Shown here one piece after another: positions 1-11,273 of a stretch of 64,000 nucleotides of DNA (positions within the stretch are counted from its first letter, which is position 1; each line of letters starts with the position of its first letter). The translations under genes and the position numbers were made by a program. This DNA is from Leptodontidium sp. MPI-SDFR-AT-0119 (lineage: Eukaryota; Ascomycota; Leotiomycetes; Helotiales; Leptodontidiaceae). The stretch lies in contig JAHLEZ010000013.1 of the NCBI GenBank assembly GCA_020726505.1, positions 1,116,001 to 1,180,000 on the forward strand, read 5' to 3'. The notes beneath the pieces were generated by a model. That model saw only the letters and a program-made list of their open reading frames with translations. It made no database searches and was not told the DNA's origin.

Positions 1-40
1 TTCATAGTCTTTCCAGGCTTCATTTGGGAGAGTTGACCTG

Positions 41-68
41 CCTACCTACCTACCTACCTACCTACCTA
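41..68. repeat. CCTA tetranucleotide microsatellite
   Basis: Seven consecutive CCTA units near the window edge. Pure simple repeat, likely length-polymorphic. Confidence 0.95.
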
Positions 69-1060
69 GGTAGTGTTCATTTATCACAGCTATCTCATCC
101 TTTACACCTCAGACCTTCATCACTGTTGTTGTCGCAGAGGAAGCTGGCGGATGCTGGGGCAGTGAGGAAGAGCAAGCAGACTTGCCAGTGCTTCTGCCAG
201 TGCGCGGAAGCTCGGAAGCCGCGGGAAGAGACGTCTTGGGCTGGGCTGGTGACGCTGAAGTGACAGGGTCAGACAGGGTTTTGAGTGCTGTGCTTGGGGC
301 GGCGAGCAGTTGGAATTGAAGTCAACTAACTGTCCAGCGGAACGGGGCACACCGCTCAAGCAAAGGAGGAGGGGGACTCGGTGGGAGTTGCTGTAGTGCT
401 GAAGTGGGTTGTGAGTTTTTTTTGCGCAGAAGTATGAGGCTTAGAACCACACGAATTTGCGGACTTGGTAGTTCTGAATAAACTTAGTTATCGACATGTC
501 TTTTGTGGGCTTTTGGTCTGTTGGTGTCTGATCTCAAGGTAGAGAAGTATGTCTTTTGCATCTTGGGTTCAATGCTGGACTTGAAGCCTGAGATTGTCAG
601 GTAACAACACAAGGCACACTGAAGCTGAAGCTAGCACACCTCACCTCTTCTCGATTCAGCAGTTCAAAAGACCGTCGTAACTTTGCAAGGTCGCTAGCCA
701 TTGCCAGGCGCTGTTAAAATCAGTGAAATAGCCAAAATCGACTCTTGCATTCCTTGGCCTGGCCTTGCCTTGCCCGGCATCTTTCCTGCTATCCTCCCAT
801 CCCTTTAGCATTCGTAACCTGACACTGGCTCTCTGACTGGACTTGAGGCGGCCCTTGACTTGACCTTCCCTACACTACCCTGCCCCCTCTATTTCATTAC
901 CCTACCTCCAGCACCTCTCAGCCAACCACAGCCTTGTACTCCACTGACACCACTGATGCTGCGCGCTGTATGGCCACGTTGGCAGGCAGATCAGGCCTGC
1001 TATTGCCGCCCTTAGAGCCATCTGAAGTACCTAGTTATGCAGCTATGCCCGCCTGAGAGA

Positions 1061-1664
1061 ACTTCACTCCAGGTACACTCGCTCACCGTAGAAAGATGGC
1101 ACACGCTGGGCCTCAGCTCATCCAACTGAAATGCCTCACCATCCTCCTCCACCTCCTCCCTGTCAAACTTCACTTCGGGCTCAACTCGACCAACCGTAGA
1201 AATCTCTCACAGGCGTCACAGGCTTCAAGGTTTTGTCCATGCCCAGCTCAAAGTTGGGTCCCTCCCTGGGGGGCAGCATACTTTCTTTTCCGTCTCTTGC
1301 CTGCCTGCCTCTTTCTTCTCTCTCACCTCCCTCCCACCACACCTTTCTCCTCACCACCCAGTCCAGGTCAATCTAGGCTACTCCGGGCTCTCACCGTCCG
1401 CCCTGCTTCCTCTCGAACCCCCCCCCCCCCCCCCCCCGCGCCCTCCCCCCCTCACTCCTCTGTCCGACTTCACTCCAGGTAGACTTCACCAACCGTAGCA
1501 TCTGCTGCTGTCTCCTGCCATCTCCCGTAATTCCCGCCATTCCAGAACTGTCAGCTGCCTGCAGATTCCAGAGGTCTATCCGGTCTAGTCCAGGCTTTTG
1601 CACCCATCACCGATCGCCCTGTTGCAAGACTTCGTCCCAGGCAGACCTCACCAACCGTAGCAAG
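1061..1664 (+). repeat. Four dispersed copies of a ~33-nt degenerate element
   Basis: Copies lie at about 1061-1094, 1167-1203, 1467-1499 and 1629-1663. Each begins with a close match to CTTCACTCCAGG and ends with CACCAACCGTAG or a close variant (the first copy has CTCACCGTAG, the second CGACCAACCGTAG). The halves are separated by about 9 nt. All copies are in the same orientation, spaced about 105, 300 and 160 nt apart, upstream of the HMG-box gene. Function is unknown; protein-binding sites or leader-RNA elements are possibilities. Confidence 0.75.
1418..1437. repeat. 20-nt homopolymer C run
   Basis: Uninterrupted cytosines inside a pyrimidine-rich tract. The run length is prone to sequencing and polymerase error. 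Confidence 0.9.
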
Positions 1665-2237
1665 TTCTCACAGGGTTAGCCGCCTACAACAGCTCACTGG
1701 CGTTGATGAACATCGAGATGCGACAGCGAGGTGGACAGGAAAGCACTGGAGACAAGAGACTGTACTGTAGACTGATACTGTAGAATGGTACTGTGAACTT
1801 TGTATAATGCAAAAGAGCCGATAAAAGGATCAGTACAATTACAACAGTCAACGCAATAAACATAATAAATACATCACCTATCTGTTCAACTTCAGATCAA
1901 AGATACTTTCGTGAAATTCCAAAAACACGCGCGCCCTCTGCCAGCCATCTTTTTTGTTGATAGCCTGCCTGCCCTGCCACACGCTGCCCTCTCACCTCGC
2001 TTGTCTCGAAAGACCCTACCTTAGATATTGATATTGTGCCCTACCGGTGCCCGCCTAACTGCACTGCCCGGCCCTGCCCTCTTCACCTTCCCTCCCGCTC
2101 CTCCCACATCCCCCCCGAATCCCCCCCCAAACCCACCAAAACTTCAAAATTCTCAACCTCTGAAGAGCCTGCCGTTAGGGATCACCAACCACTGAACCAT
2201 CAACAACCAACAATACCCACCCCAGAATATCACCATC

Positions 2238-3688
2238 ATGGCCCGCGCAAAGAAGCCAGAGGAGAAGCCAAAGGAGGGTGCCACTCTCACCATCGACGTA
2301 GACAGCTTCGTGCGCACAAGAGACTCTGTAAGAATCAATCCTTTCCTTCCTGCTCACCCTCTTCCTCGTCCTCGTCCTCGTCCCTCGAACACGGCCTGGT
2401 ATCATATCAACGATATCTTTCGTCCGTCTCGTTTGCTTTAAAGCACCACTACCACCAACCATCCTCCACATTCCAACAACCACCCCTCGAACCAGCTCAC
2501 CCGACCTCGATTCCCGCATTCCTACCACCTCGCGACTCTATCCCGAGCACATCTCGTGTCGCGATCACCTCCTCGGCCTTCTGCACCCACGCGCCTCCAT
2601 TGTTTACTTCTGGACGCGTTGACCCCAAGACCCCGCAGACTACACAATGCCTTCGCGCCACTACGTCGAATTGGATACCAATTACTTCCATGAGCAGTCG
2701 CTAATCTTTCAACAGGTCGTCACCGGACTCGCGACTCTCCAAGATGCCATCCAGACCCTCTCCTCCGCCTACATCAAGCACACCAACGCAGTCCTCGGTG
2801 AACATGGCGCAGGCATCGATGTTGACTCTGCCCTGGCCAAGCTCGGACAGAACCCTCTCCTCAGTCTCGGAGACTTGAACCGTGCCGTCAGTCCAGCCAA
2901 GTCAGTCGTCGCAGATGTACCAGACAAGAAGGAGCGCAAGAAGAGACAGCATGATCCCAATGCCCCAAAGCGCCCTCTCACTCCTTTCTTCCTCTACATG
3001 CAAACCGCCCGTCCTATCATTGCTGAGGATCTTGGTTCCGACTTTGGCAAGGGAGCTGTTAGCACCGAGGGAACACGACGATGGGGTACTATGGCTGCTG
3101 AAGACAAGCAGGTTAGTCTTTTGTTCTTCTATATAATATGATTAGAGATCATACTAACAACCCCAGCTCTGGACCAATGCCTACAAGGACAACCTCCGTC
3201 TCTACAACGCCCGCATGCACTCCTACAAGTCAGGTGGAAACCAACAAGCAAAAGATATGTCCGACCAGGAAGCCGCAATCTACGCTGACCTCCACAACAT
3301 CGGAGCCGACAACACCGCAGACGCCCAACTAGTTGGTGAATCCTCCGCTGCAGCCCTCCACGATGAAGATGCCGAAGGTGAGCCCGACAAGGAACCCACC
3401 CCACCCCCAAAGACCCCCAAGACAAAGGGCGGCCGCAAGACCAAAGCCAGCAAGAACAACACCCCCGCCGCTCCTCCAACCCCAGAGACCATCATCCCCC
3501 CAGCTAGTGCAAGCAGCATTGTCCCTCCCAAGACGGCCGAGAAGGACAAGAGCCCAGACAAGAAGCGCAAAAGAACTAGCAAGAAGGACGAGGCTGCTGC
3601 TGCTGCGGCAGAGAAGGAGGATCTGGCTGTTGAGACACCAAAGAGTGCTCCCAAGCCTAGAAAGAAGAAGGCCAAGGCCGACTCTTAG
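2238..3688 (+). CDS. HMG-box DNA-binding protein (335 aa)
   Basis: Three exons: 2238-2327, 2716-3111 and 3167-3688, all joined in phase 0. The start is the first ATG of a conserved-looking MARAKKPEE N-terminus. A single HMG box spans residues ~113-183, running from the PNAPKRPLTPFFLYM motif to the RLYNARMHSY helix, with its third helix split by the second intron. The C-terminus is a basic, proline/alanine-rich tail ending in KPRKKKAKA, a likely nuclear localisation signal. HMG-box proteins bend DNA non-sequence-specifically or act in chromatin and transcription, so a nuclear architectural role is inferred. The first intron is 388 bp, long for this window, and its 3' end contains an in-frame ATG (2647) that could give an alternative N-terminus. 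Confidence 0.88.
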
Positions 3689-6673
3689 ATTTCGTTCTTT
3701 CCTTTCACCGTTCCTACAATCCATACGCCTTCTGTTTCTTGCTCTGCCCTGCTTTGATTACCCTGCTTGTTTTCCCTGTAGGCGAGTTTTGTGAGGATGT
3801 GATGTGGTGCGTAATGAATAGGGAATGGATGGAATGGATGGATTCGCCTGTTTCTTCTTTCTGTTTTTCTCTTATCTCTTTTCCTGGTGGTAAAATGAAC
3901 GTACGGATGGGCAGGATGGTACATGATTGTGTATGAAATTTGGGGGTGGGGTCTGGATGGATGGGTGGTGGGAAATGGGAATGGATAAAGTGCTGTTGCG
4001 TTTCGTTTGCGTCGCTTTGCTTTGCTTTGCTTTCAGAGGCTTGCTTGACTTTGAGTTGAATTGACTTGACTTGCGGTAGGCTAGGTTACCTTTACTCTGC
4101 TTGCTGTCTTCTGTGCTAGGATACCATGCATGGATGGCTAGACTGGCTAGTAGGAATGAAATGGCGAATTGAAATTGAATTGAATTGTAAACAATATGCT
4201 CGCTTGTGACGTGCTGTACTGTGACGTGATGGCGCATACTTTTGGAAGTGTGCTTGCTTTTTCAGAAATCTAGGAATGTTTACTTTCTTTCACGATTAAG
4301 CGGTAATGCCTGCCCTCTTTCCTCAATTCAGTTCTACGAGCACGCAGCTTTTTGTGTGTGACTTACTGATTCCCTGCCTGTCTTCTTGCCAGGCATGTTA
4401 TTGCTTTCATATCTGAATTCATGATCTGAATTCAAATTAAATCAGTACCTGAGACGGACTGGACTGATCGGGCTGGGGATACATTTGATACATTCACTCC
4501 CCTCCTCCTCCATTTTCTTCTTTTCCTCCCCTTCTTTCTTCCTCTCTTATTTCATATCATATCATATCAGAATCTTTAGAACGTAAAGATTCCATTCTAA
4601 ATCACGAGAGAGGGGGGGGGGGAGGGTTCATATTCACCTCCCGCCTACTTATATATCTTGGTCTTCCCCCTCACATCTTCCGTAGCGATTGCTAGTTAGC
4701 GAGGGTGTAAATAAATAAATAAGTGAGTAACTACCTTCTTTTCTTTCCCACCCCAACCAGCCAGCCACTCACTCCAGCCCACTTAAGAAACCGAGGACCG
4801 AAAAACCCAAAACCCAAAGTTTGAAGGAAGTCTAAAGCCTAAAGTTATAAACACCCTTCCTTAACAGAACAAATGTCTAAAGGACAAAAACAGAGTAGAG
4901 AGCTGAAACAGTCCACGCTGGTGGTGTACTAACTAGACTCAATTTGCGTCTGGAGTTTAGAGTTTACAGACTTGTTTCTTTGTACTGAGCTGAGCATCTG
5001 TTGGAAGAAATCAAGATGGCGCTGTATGCTCTGCTGCTTTAATTGGAATGTAATGTCACTGAGTAAGTAGGGCTGGGAAATGGGAAATAGATGGGGGGTT
5101 GAGGGGGTGGGGTGGAGGTTTTGATATTATTGAATGATGAGTACTGGGTTTTCTAGATTAGGGCGAGGGGGGTGTGGTGGTGTAGGATGGATGTAAATTA
5201 GATGCTGACAGCGGCGCAGAGGTTGGGAGTAAATATATTATGTGCAGGACTAGATAGTTAGAAATTAAACAGACATACCATATTTCGTCCCTATCAAAAG
5301 ACTCGCAATCTATAAAAATTTTCACTTCAACAAGAGTAATGGGGAGGGAGGTGTGATATCATGTCCTATCTGCACTTGTATGGCCAAGCAGAGATTTTCT
5401 GTACTTGGAAGTTAGACCTGAAAAAAGGGGAGGAAGTAAATGATAAATCTAGGCTGAGATTTAGCGTTAGGTGTAAACATGCTGATTTGTTTATTTGACA
5501 GAAGACAAAGCTTTAGGCTTTGGGTGAAAGGAGTAAATATATGAAGTAAACAAAGGGAGCCCCAGCCAGTCATGACTGGTGTAAGCGAGAAAGTAAACAC
5601 GTACTGTACAGAGACCATGGTTCTCCACCGTGGGATGCCAGACCAGATTTAGAAGAAGAAGAAAAACGTAGCAAATAGGCTGGGTTATTCCAGGCATAGA
5701 TAGCTGTATGCTAGAGAGAATCGTAGTAACTTACATAGGGGGGGTTGCGGATTCGTTGCATGCCGATCATGAGGCTGGGAATTTCAAGGACCTTGCAATG
5801 GTTTAATGGAATGTCTGAGCTGTAGGGAGAGATATAGAGGTAGTTAGCTACCTGTGAATAAATAAGAGGAGGAATAGAAAAGAGATGGGAATATATGTTC
5901 TCTTAATACTAAGGGCTATTTTGACAGGATGATGGGACCCCCATATCACAGAGCTATGATTATGTCTCTCAAGTGGGGAGCTCTGTAGTACAAATAAACC
6001 CGACTTCCTTTGTTGCTATCGATCCATACCCTGATTGTGTCTCTAAAAACCGATGTTATATAATACAAGTGTCTTTCCTTTGGGTGTTAAAAAAACTATC
6101 TCATATAATCTCTTATGTATTTATAAGCCTCAGTCTTTGTCAAGATAGATAATTTAATACAAGAGCGAGATTGAATAAGTAAAATGCCTAGTAATAGGAT
6201 CAGTCGTCTGGGATTCAGTTGAAGTTAATCAGGTATCTCAAGATCTCATTAAACTTCTTAACACTCCTTGAGCCTGTCGCTCCCCACCAGCACTCATACT
6301 TTCTTGTCCTCGCCATTGTTTACTTCAGCCGCGTGTTTGGTCCTGGAATGTAGCCGAATCCTCGCTTGTGGAAAGGGGCTTACACGTGATTGAGAACTTG
6401 ACCATCGAGTTCGCTTCAATATCTCAACGCAGGTCAGTTGGTGGTATTGGAGGGGTGTAGATGGATCGATATTAAAGCGGAAGGAGTTAAATGCATACCT
6501 AGGTATGCTTAACTTAGATCACTTTGTTAGGCTGACCATCGAATGACTGATCATTCAGCCCTAAAGCTTCACTATTCTTGAATGCTTTGCTTTGACATGG
6601 GTATCTGGTATCAAACAACTTTACATTTCGCTGCTGAGAGGTATCTAATTAACGCCAAAAAAGCAAAATCCAT
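3689..6673. other. 3 kb spacer without a supported gene
   Basis: Lies downstream of the HMG-box gene and of the convergent reductase gene. It contains an 11-G run (4612-4622), a TTTGC-repeat stretch near 4016-4033 and AT-rich segments, but no frame with protein-like composition or splice-consistent exons. The 3' UTRs of both neighbours probably occupy the edges. Confidence 0.6.
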
Positions 6674-8833
6674 TCAATCCTGCCTATCATCCCAATGAAG
6701 ATGTACATCATATTTCTCCTCCCCACGCCACACCCTCGAGCCATCATTTACAGCCGCCACTGCCCTCCGCAGCGACGTCCCCATACTCCCAGGTCCACTT
6801 CCAACCACACTAACACTCCCTCCAATCTCAGGCGCCGACTCCACAAAGTCATTCACCACCTGCGACAAATCAGGGTGATGATCACCAAGCCACACAACTT
6901 CATATCCTGGCTCCGCATCCACCAAACTCGAAATATTGCTACCCGCAATCGACGTTCGGACCGTAACTCCCTTGATCTCATCATCCGAACCCTCTTCTTT
7001 CGTGGGTTTCGAACACGGTTCTCGCGTGATGAATATCCGTATTGAGAGCTTGCTTCCTGCATTTGCGATATATCGCTTCAAAGTCGCCAATTCAGAAGCC
7101 ATCCATTCCAGATCCTGCGCGCGGCGGATGATCCACACGAGTTGCGCATTTCCTCCAATATGGCTGTATTCTTGAACTCTTTGGAGGATAACTGGGAATG
7201 CCATCGTAGCTCCTGTCCCACCGGCAACAGCCAAGAAATTACCTGGCTTCGAAAGACTGGATGAGCCATATGGACCGGAGAGGATGACGGGTGTGGCGAG
7301 TTTCTCTGTTTGAAGTCTTTCTGCTAGCATACCCAGTTTCGACGTTTCTCCTTTCAGGCAGCGCACGATGTATGTGTGGTGAGGGTTGACGGTTTGTTGG
7401 GAGGGGAGAGATGCCACTGTGAACGGGTGATTCTGCCAGATCGAAAGTTCTGGGAAGCAGAGGTAGAAATGTTGACCAGGGGACCATGAGCCGTGATTAT
7501 GCTCGAAGTCGATGCGGACGACTCGGCCCTCTGCATCGTCGAAGCATTGAAGTGTTGCTTGAGCAGATACGAATCCGTATCCTGCAAACAAGTTAGCGAG
7601 GTCATGGCTACGACACAAGGGGATTTCTTACCACCAGACTTCATGTATCCGACGTGGATAAGGAGAGTTCTGATGTAGCGAATCCCAAAGTCCATGAAGA
7701 CGATAGCCAAAGAAGCGATCATCCAGCAAGCTAGTTTATTCCAGTGTCCCCAGCAAGCACCAAGGTAGATTAACGCAACAATGGCATGAGACTTTCGGAA
7801 GAACTCATAACCAGTCAATCGAATCATGCGAGGGAAACTGAAGACCCAGATGAATGAAAGAAGTCCCATTGCCACAATACCCCAGATCATATAAGTCTGT
7901 TTGATGAAATTGGTGTAGACTTTCGGTTGGGGTTGGTACAACTTTGCCTCAATGATCGTCCAGATTATGGTATGGATCATCGATTGAGCGAAGATGATGT
8001 GGCCTAGCCATCGGTGGATGAAGTTGAATGATTGTGTCGGCATGCCTGTGATGAGTGATAGGATGCTTTCTCTTTGCGAGAGGAAAACACTGAGTGGTGT
8101 CAGGGCATAAGCGAATGCCCCAATGCGATCACTAAAGCCGCCCATGGTGGTACGGGTATTGTAGACACCAGGGAGGTTCTTGACTGGTGTGACCCAAGTC
8201 TTGTAAACGATACCCACAAGACTAAAGAATTCATTAGCTACTTTCTCGATTTGGCGAGATGGAAAATACTCACGAAAATATCAACAGATACCCCATCAGT
8301 ACAGCGAGTAGCACCAATTGCAGTCTAGTCACATTTCCAAACACGGATTGCAAGCTCTCTGGTAGTAACCAACGACGCAATGCTGCCGTCTTTGACTTCC
8401 AAAACCGTGTGAAGATGCTCATGGGAGCAATTGGTCTCCCACCTTCGAGTTCTAAGCGTGGACTTCGTGTCCGGGAAGGTTTGACGGCTCTGGATAAAAC
8501 GAATATGGCGAGAAGACCACCTAGAACTGCCCAGAGGATGAATGTGTACAGCATAGAGACAGTGTGCATCCTGTGATAATATTAGTGTTGGCTTTTTGTG
8601 AGTATGTGTGGCTCATGGATCAAAGAACAAAGGAAGCAATCATCGATTCCCAGATCAACGATAGTTCCAGGGCGAGAAACATACCAGTATACTGCATCCA
8701 GGTACGCACAACTTCCTGCATCGTTCGTACATGGAAATACACGGGTAGCATAACCCCAGTAGAAAATCTCATCGCCACCAGCTGAATGGTTTTGAATATG
8801 CTGGCGGGCTTCGAGTACACCGTGAGAATCCAT
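6674..8833 (-). CDS. Ferric/cupric reductase transmembrane component, FRE family (647 aa)
   Basis: Four exons on the minus strand: 8833-8685, 8570-8274, 8221-7632 and 7581-6674, with phases consistent throughout. FRE proteins are surface flavocytochromes that pass electrons from NADPH through FAD and two hemes to extracellular Fe(III) or Cu(II). The four heme histidines are visible as two HX13H pairs, H218/H232 and H294/H308, in the membrane core. The FAD motif HPFT is at 397-400, GPYG at 448-451, the NADPH-binding AGGTGATMA at ~465-473, and the C-terminal VVGSGPGSMG loop near 610. Length is normal for the family. The start at 8833 (MDSHGVLEAR) precedes the conserved N-terminal YLDAVYW segment. 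It is divergent from a copper transporter, suggesting cupric as well as ferric reduction. Confidence 0.93.
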
Positions 8834-9243
8834 TTCGACAAGCAAAGAGAAAGTGAAATCTACTCTGATCCAGCGAAACCTTCCTTCACACAAACAAACA
8901 TCCGAGGAAATTCGGTTTTAATTGTACATCTCGACCTAGACGGGCCAAGACTTGGAGCCCCATTCTTGGGCTCGGTCAAACCACCCTCATGCAGAGAATT
9001 GAGCAAGATAAAATTCCACCTCACAGAAAAACAGCCCGTCAAAACCCTGGTGTTACACCCGCCATGCTCCTGATACGGGGTTTCTCGAAGAATTCCACGC
9101 CCAACAGGGACGTAAGAAATACTCAGCATTGCGTCGTGAGATCGATCGCGTCTCTTGGCATCAGGATACTCCCGCAAACATGCTCAATAAGCGCGCCGAG
9201 CTAGCTCAATTGACCTCAATTGGTGAATGTGATTTGCTGGAAT

Positions 9244-9255
9244 CCATAATTATGG
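9244..9255. promoter_or_regulatory. 12-bp perfect palindrome in divergent promoter
   Basis: CCATAATTATGG is fully self-complementary. It is a candidate dimer-binding site about 260 bp from the CTR start; function is inferred only from location. Confidence 0.45.
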
Positions 9256-9293
9256 AGTCTTTTCCCTGGCTTGGTGCTTGCCAAGAGTGGGAT

Positions 9294-9313
9294 TAAGTGG
9301 TGGCGACCACTTA
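9294..9313. promoter_or_regulatory. 8-4-8 inverted repeat in divergent promoter
   Basis: Perfect 8-nt arms TAAGTGGT and ACCACTTA flank a GGCG spacer, about 200 bp upstream of the CTR start codon. A candidate site for a dimeric regulator of the metal-uptake pair. Confidence 0.5.
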
Positions 9314-9515
9314 GATGCATGGCGCCCAGCCCTGCGGGGTTCTGGACGCTGTCATTGACAGCATCAGGCAAGGGATGAGACTTTGATCAAAATTAGCTTG
9401 TACCCCCATCACCAAAGTTGACTTCTACTGTACTGTATGTTATAACAGCCAAAAAGTGAATTGTTGTAACGAGAAGCCATTCTCTAATTCGATCGACCAA
9501 CAGCCAACAGTTAAG

Positions 9516-10253
9516 ATGGATCACTCTTCAATGGACGATTCGGCCTCGACATGTGTCGTGTCGGTAAGTGTCCTAGAGAATGTAGCGTGAAGCAGCGAAC
9601 ACTGACTGGTAATAGATGTTATGGAATTGGAACACAATTAACTCCTGTGAGTTCTTTCAGCCCAAGAGAAATCTGCCTGAAGTTCAAAATGCATGAGAGC
9701 ATCGAAATGCTGATATATTTCTTTCCAAAGGTTTCATCTCTTCGTCATGGCAGATCAAATCAACATCCATGTTCGCCGGATCATGTATCGGAGTCATTTT
9801 CCTCGTCATGTCCCTGGAGCTACTACGTCGCCTTGCAAAGGAGTATGACCGACACATCTTGAACCAATATCAGCGACACGTTGCGTCTCTGAACACCTAC
9901 ATTACGACCCAAGGTTCGAAGAACTCGCCTCCAGCGGATTCTTGTCCCCCACCAGCCGCACTTCCTACGCCGCCATTCCGACCAAACCTGTTCCAGCAGA
10001 TGGTTCGAGCGACTTTGCATATGTTCCAGTTTGCGGTTGCGTATTTCATCATGTTGTTGGCTATGTACTTCAATGGGTACATCATTATCAGCATATTCAT
10101 CGGGGCTTGGATCGGTGCTTTTATCTTTAGCTGGGAGACTGTTAGCTTCAGGTCAGTTATGTCCTGCCTGTCTGGGAAAATATTTGATCAATACTAACTG
10201 GAGATAGTGGTGTCATTGGAATAAAAGAGGAAGCTACTGCCTGCTGTGGATAG
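9516..10253 (+). CDS. CTR-family high-affinity copper transporter (181 aa)
   Basis: Four exons: 9516-9563, 9616-9646 (31 nt), 9731-10151 and 10208-10253. CTR proteins form trimers that import Cu(I) across the plasma or vacuolar membrane. The short N-terminus has methionines typical of copper-binding leaders (MDHSSMDD). It is followed by MLWNWNTINSCF and a SMFAGSCIG first-helix entry seen in fungal CTRs. The second helix carries the MxxxM selectivity motif (M134/M138) and the third helix GxxxG (G151/G155). The C-terminus ends ACCG, the vicinal-cysteine tail that binds copper. It is divergent from the reductase gene, which would supply Cu(I). The tiny second exon explains why simple open-frame calls miss the N-terminus. 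Confidence 0.93.
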
Positions 10254-10384
10254 AGAATGGATGGATAGAGGAGAGTTCGCCAACTCGACGAGCAAGAAAC
10301 TGTATGTACTTAGCGATGAAATAAAAATTCGGACAGCCAAGTCCCACGGTGAGCATGCTTGTAGAATCTGTTCCCTACTTGGTA

Positions 10385-10786
10385 TCAAAATTGACAACTA
10401 GTCAAATTCGACCTCGACACCTTGACCCATACCTTCCAGAACGACCTCGTCGCACTAATATTCACAACAGGATCATCCTTCAGAAGTACCGGGTCAGTTT
10501 TCTTCTCAACAGCAACGCGTAAGGGGGACACCAGGGAAGGCGGCCAGCAAGCCATGTCGAGCTGGGCTAGTTGCTTCAATGTTTCCGGCCCGTGGAGATG
10601 GACATGTGCGTCGATGAGGCCGGGAATTAGTACACCATTCTGACCATCAACGAAGGTCTCATACTTGAAGCTATCATGAGCAACGCCGATAGAAAGGATG
10701 AGACCATTGTCGATGACCACCGTGGTTGCTAGGAGGATCTGGTTGCCATCGAAGACACAGACATTGATTATTGCAGACCTGGACAT
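10385..10786 (-). pseudogene. Amidohydrolase remnant with large in-frame internal deletion (133 aa)
   Basis: One uninterrupted frame. Residues ~1-86 match the N-terminus of metal-dependent amidohydrolases (imidazolonepropionase/prolidase-like), with the GLIDAHVHLHG metal-binding motif at ~56-66. The frame then jumps directly to a segment resembling the family C-terminus (DPVLLKDDPVVNISATRS, normally preceded by KRADL). The intervening ~300 residues of the barrel, with the other metal ligands, are absent. The end is aberrant (VSRSNLTSCQF). It cannot be a working hydrolase of the usual type. I call it a deletion derivative whose frame was preserved by chance or selection. It is convergent with the CTR gene, 131 bp away. 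Confidence 0.75.
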
Positions 10787-11273
10787 GCTATGATCGATTA
10801 AGCAGTTCTGTGGGATATTTCACAAAGGATGTGGGGATGGAAATGAGGAGACGGATTGATTTCTGCAGCATTGAGAATCCCTCGGCCAATCTCAACTAGT
10901 TAATGCAGAAGGTAGAAACTGGCTGAATGATGTCCTCAGGACCAACAACGACTACCGGCGCCGCAATGAAATACAACGGAAAATGGAAGTGTCCGAGCTT
11001 GCGGGGGTTTTTATCCGCAGCAGCTGAGAGTTGATGATGTTTGGGGTGAAGCTTGCCTGGGAATATGAGCTCTATTCAACACGATGTTTTCTTGGCAGAG
11101 GACCTCGGCATCTTTGACAGGCCCTATTCTCCCCTCTGTGGAAGTGAATAAACACTGAATTTGATTGGCACTTTACCGAGAAATCCAGAGGATCTCTGCC
11201 CATTGACAAGGAGAAGAGAGCAACCCGCATTTTAAACTCTCATCAACATTCTGAATCTACCCCGTGGCGCCAT
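10787..11273. other. Spacer without a supported gene
   Basis: 487 bp between the amidohydrolase remnant and the end of the SDR gene. No protein-like frame or recognisable element. Confidence 0.6.

Larger units (their letters stand above)
1..2237. other. Upstream/leader region of the HMG-box gene, no supported gene
   Basis: No coding region could be supported on either strand; open frames are short and low in complexity. The top strand is strongly pyrimidine-rich (long CCTGCC/CCTTCC stretches). It holds a CCTA microsatellite, a 20-nt C run, and four copies of a degenerate 33-nt element between 1061 and 1664. A long transcribed leader with unannotated 5' UTR introns is plausible but is inference. 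Confidence 0.6.
8834..9515. promoter_or_regulatory. Divergent promoter between reductase and copper transporter
   Basis: A 682-bp gap separates the two start codons, so both genes must be driven from here. Several short inverted repeats cluster at 9244-9313. No canonical Mac1/Cuf1-type copper site was confidently identified. Confidence 0.7.

Noticed and set aside
2036..2704. 222-residue plus-strand open frame overlapping the HMG-box gene start
   Set aside because: Pro/Ser/His-rich composition from pyrimidine-rich DNA; it runs through the first exon and intron of the real gene in another frame.
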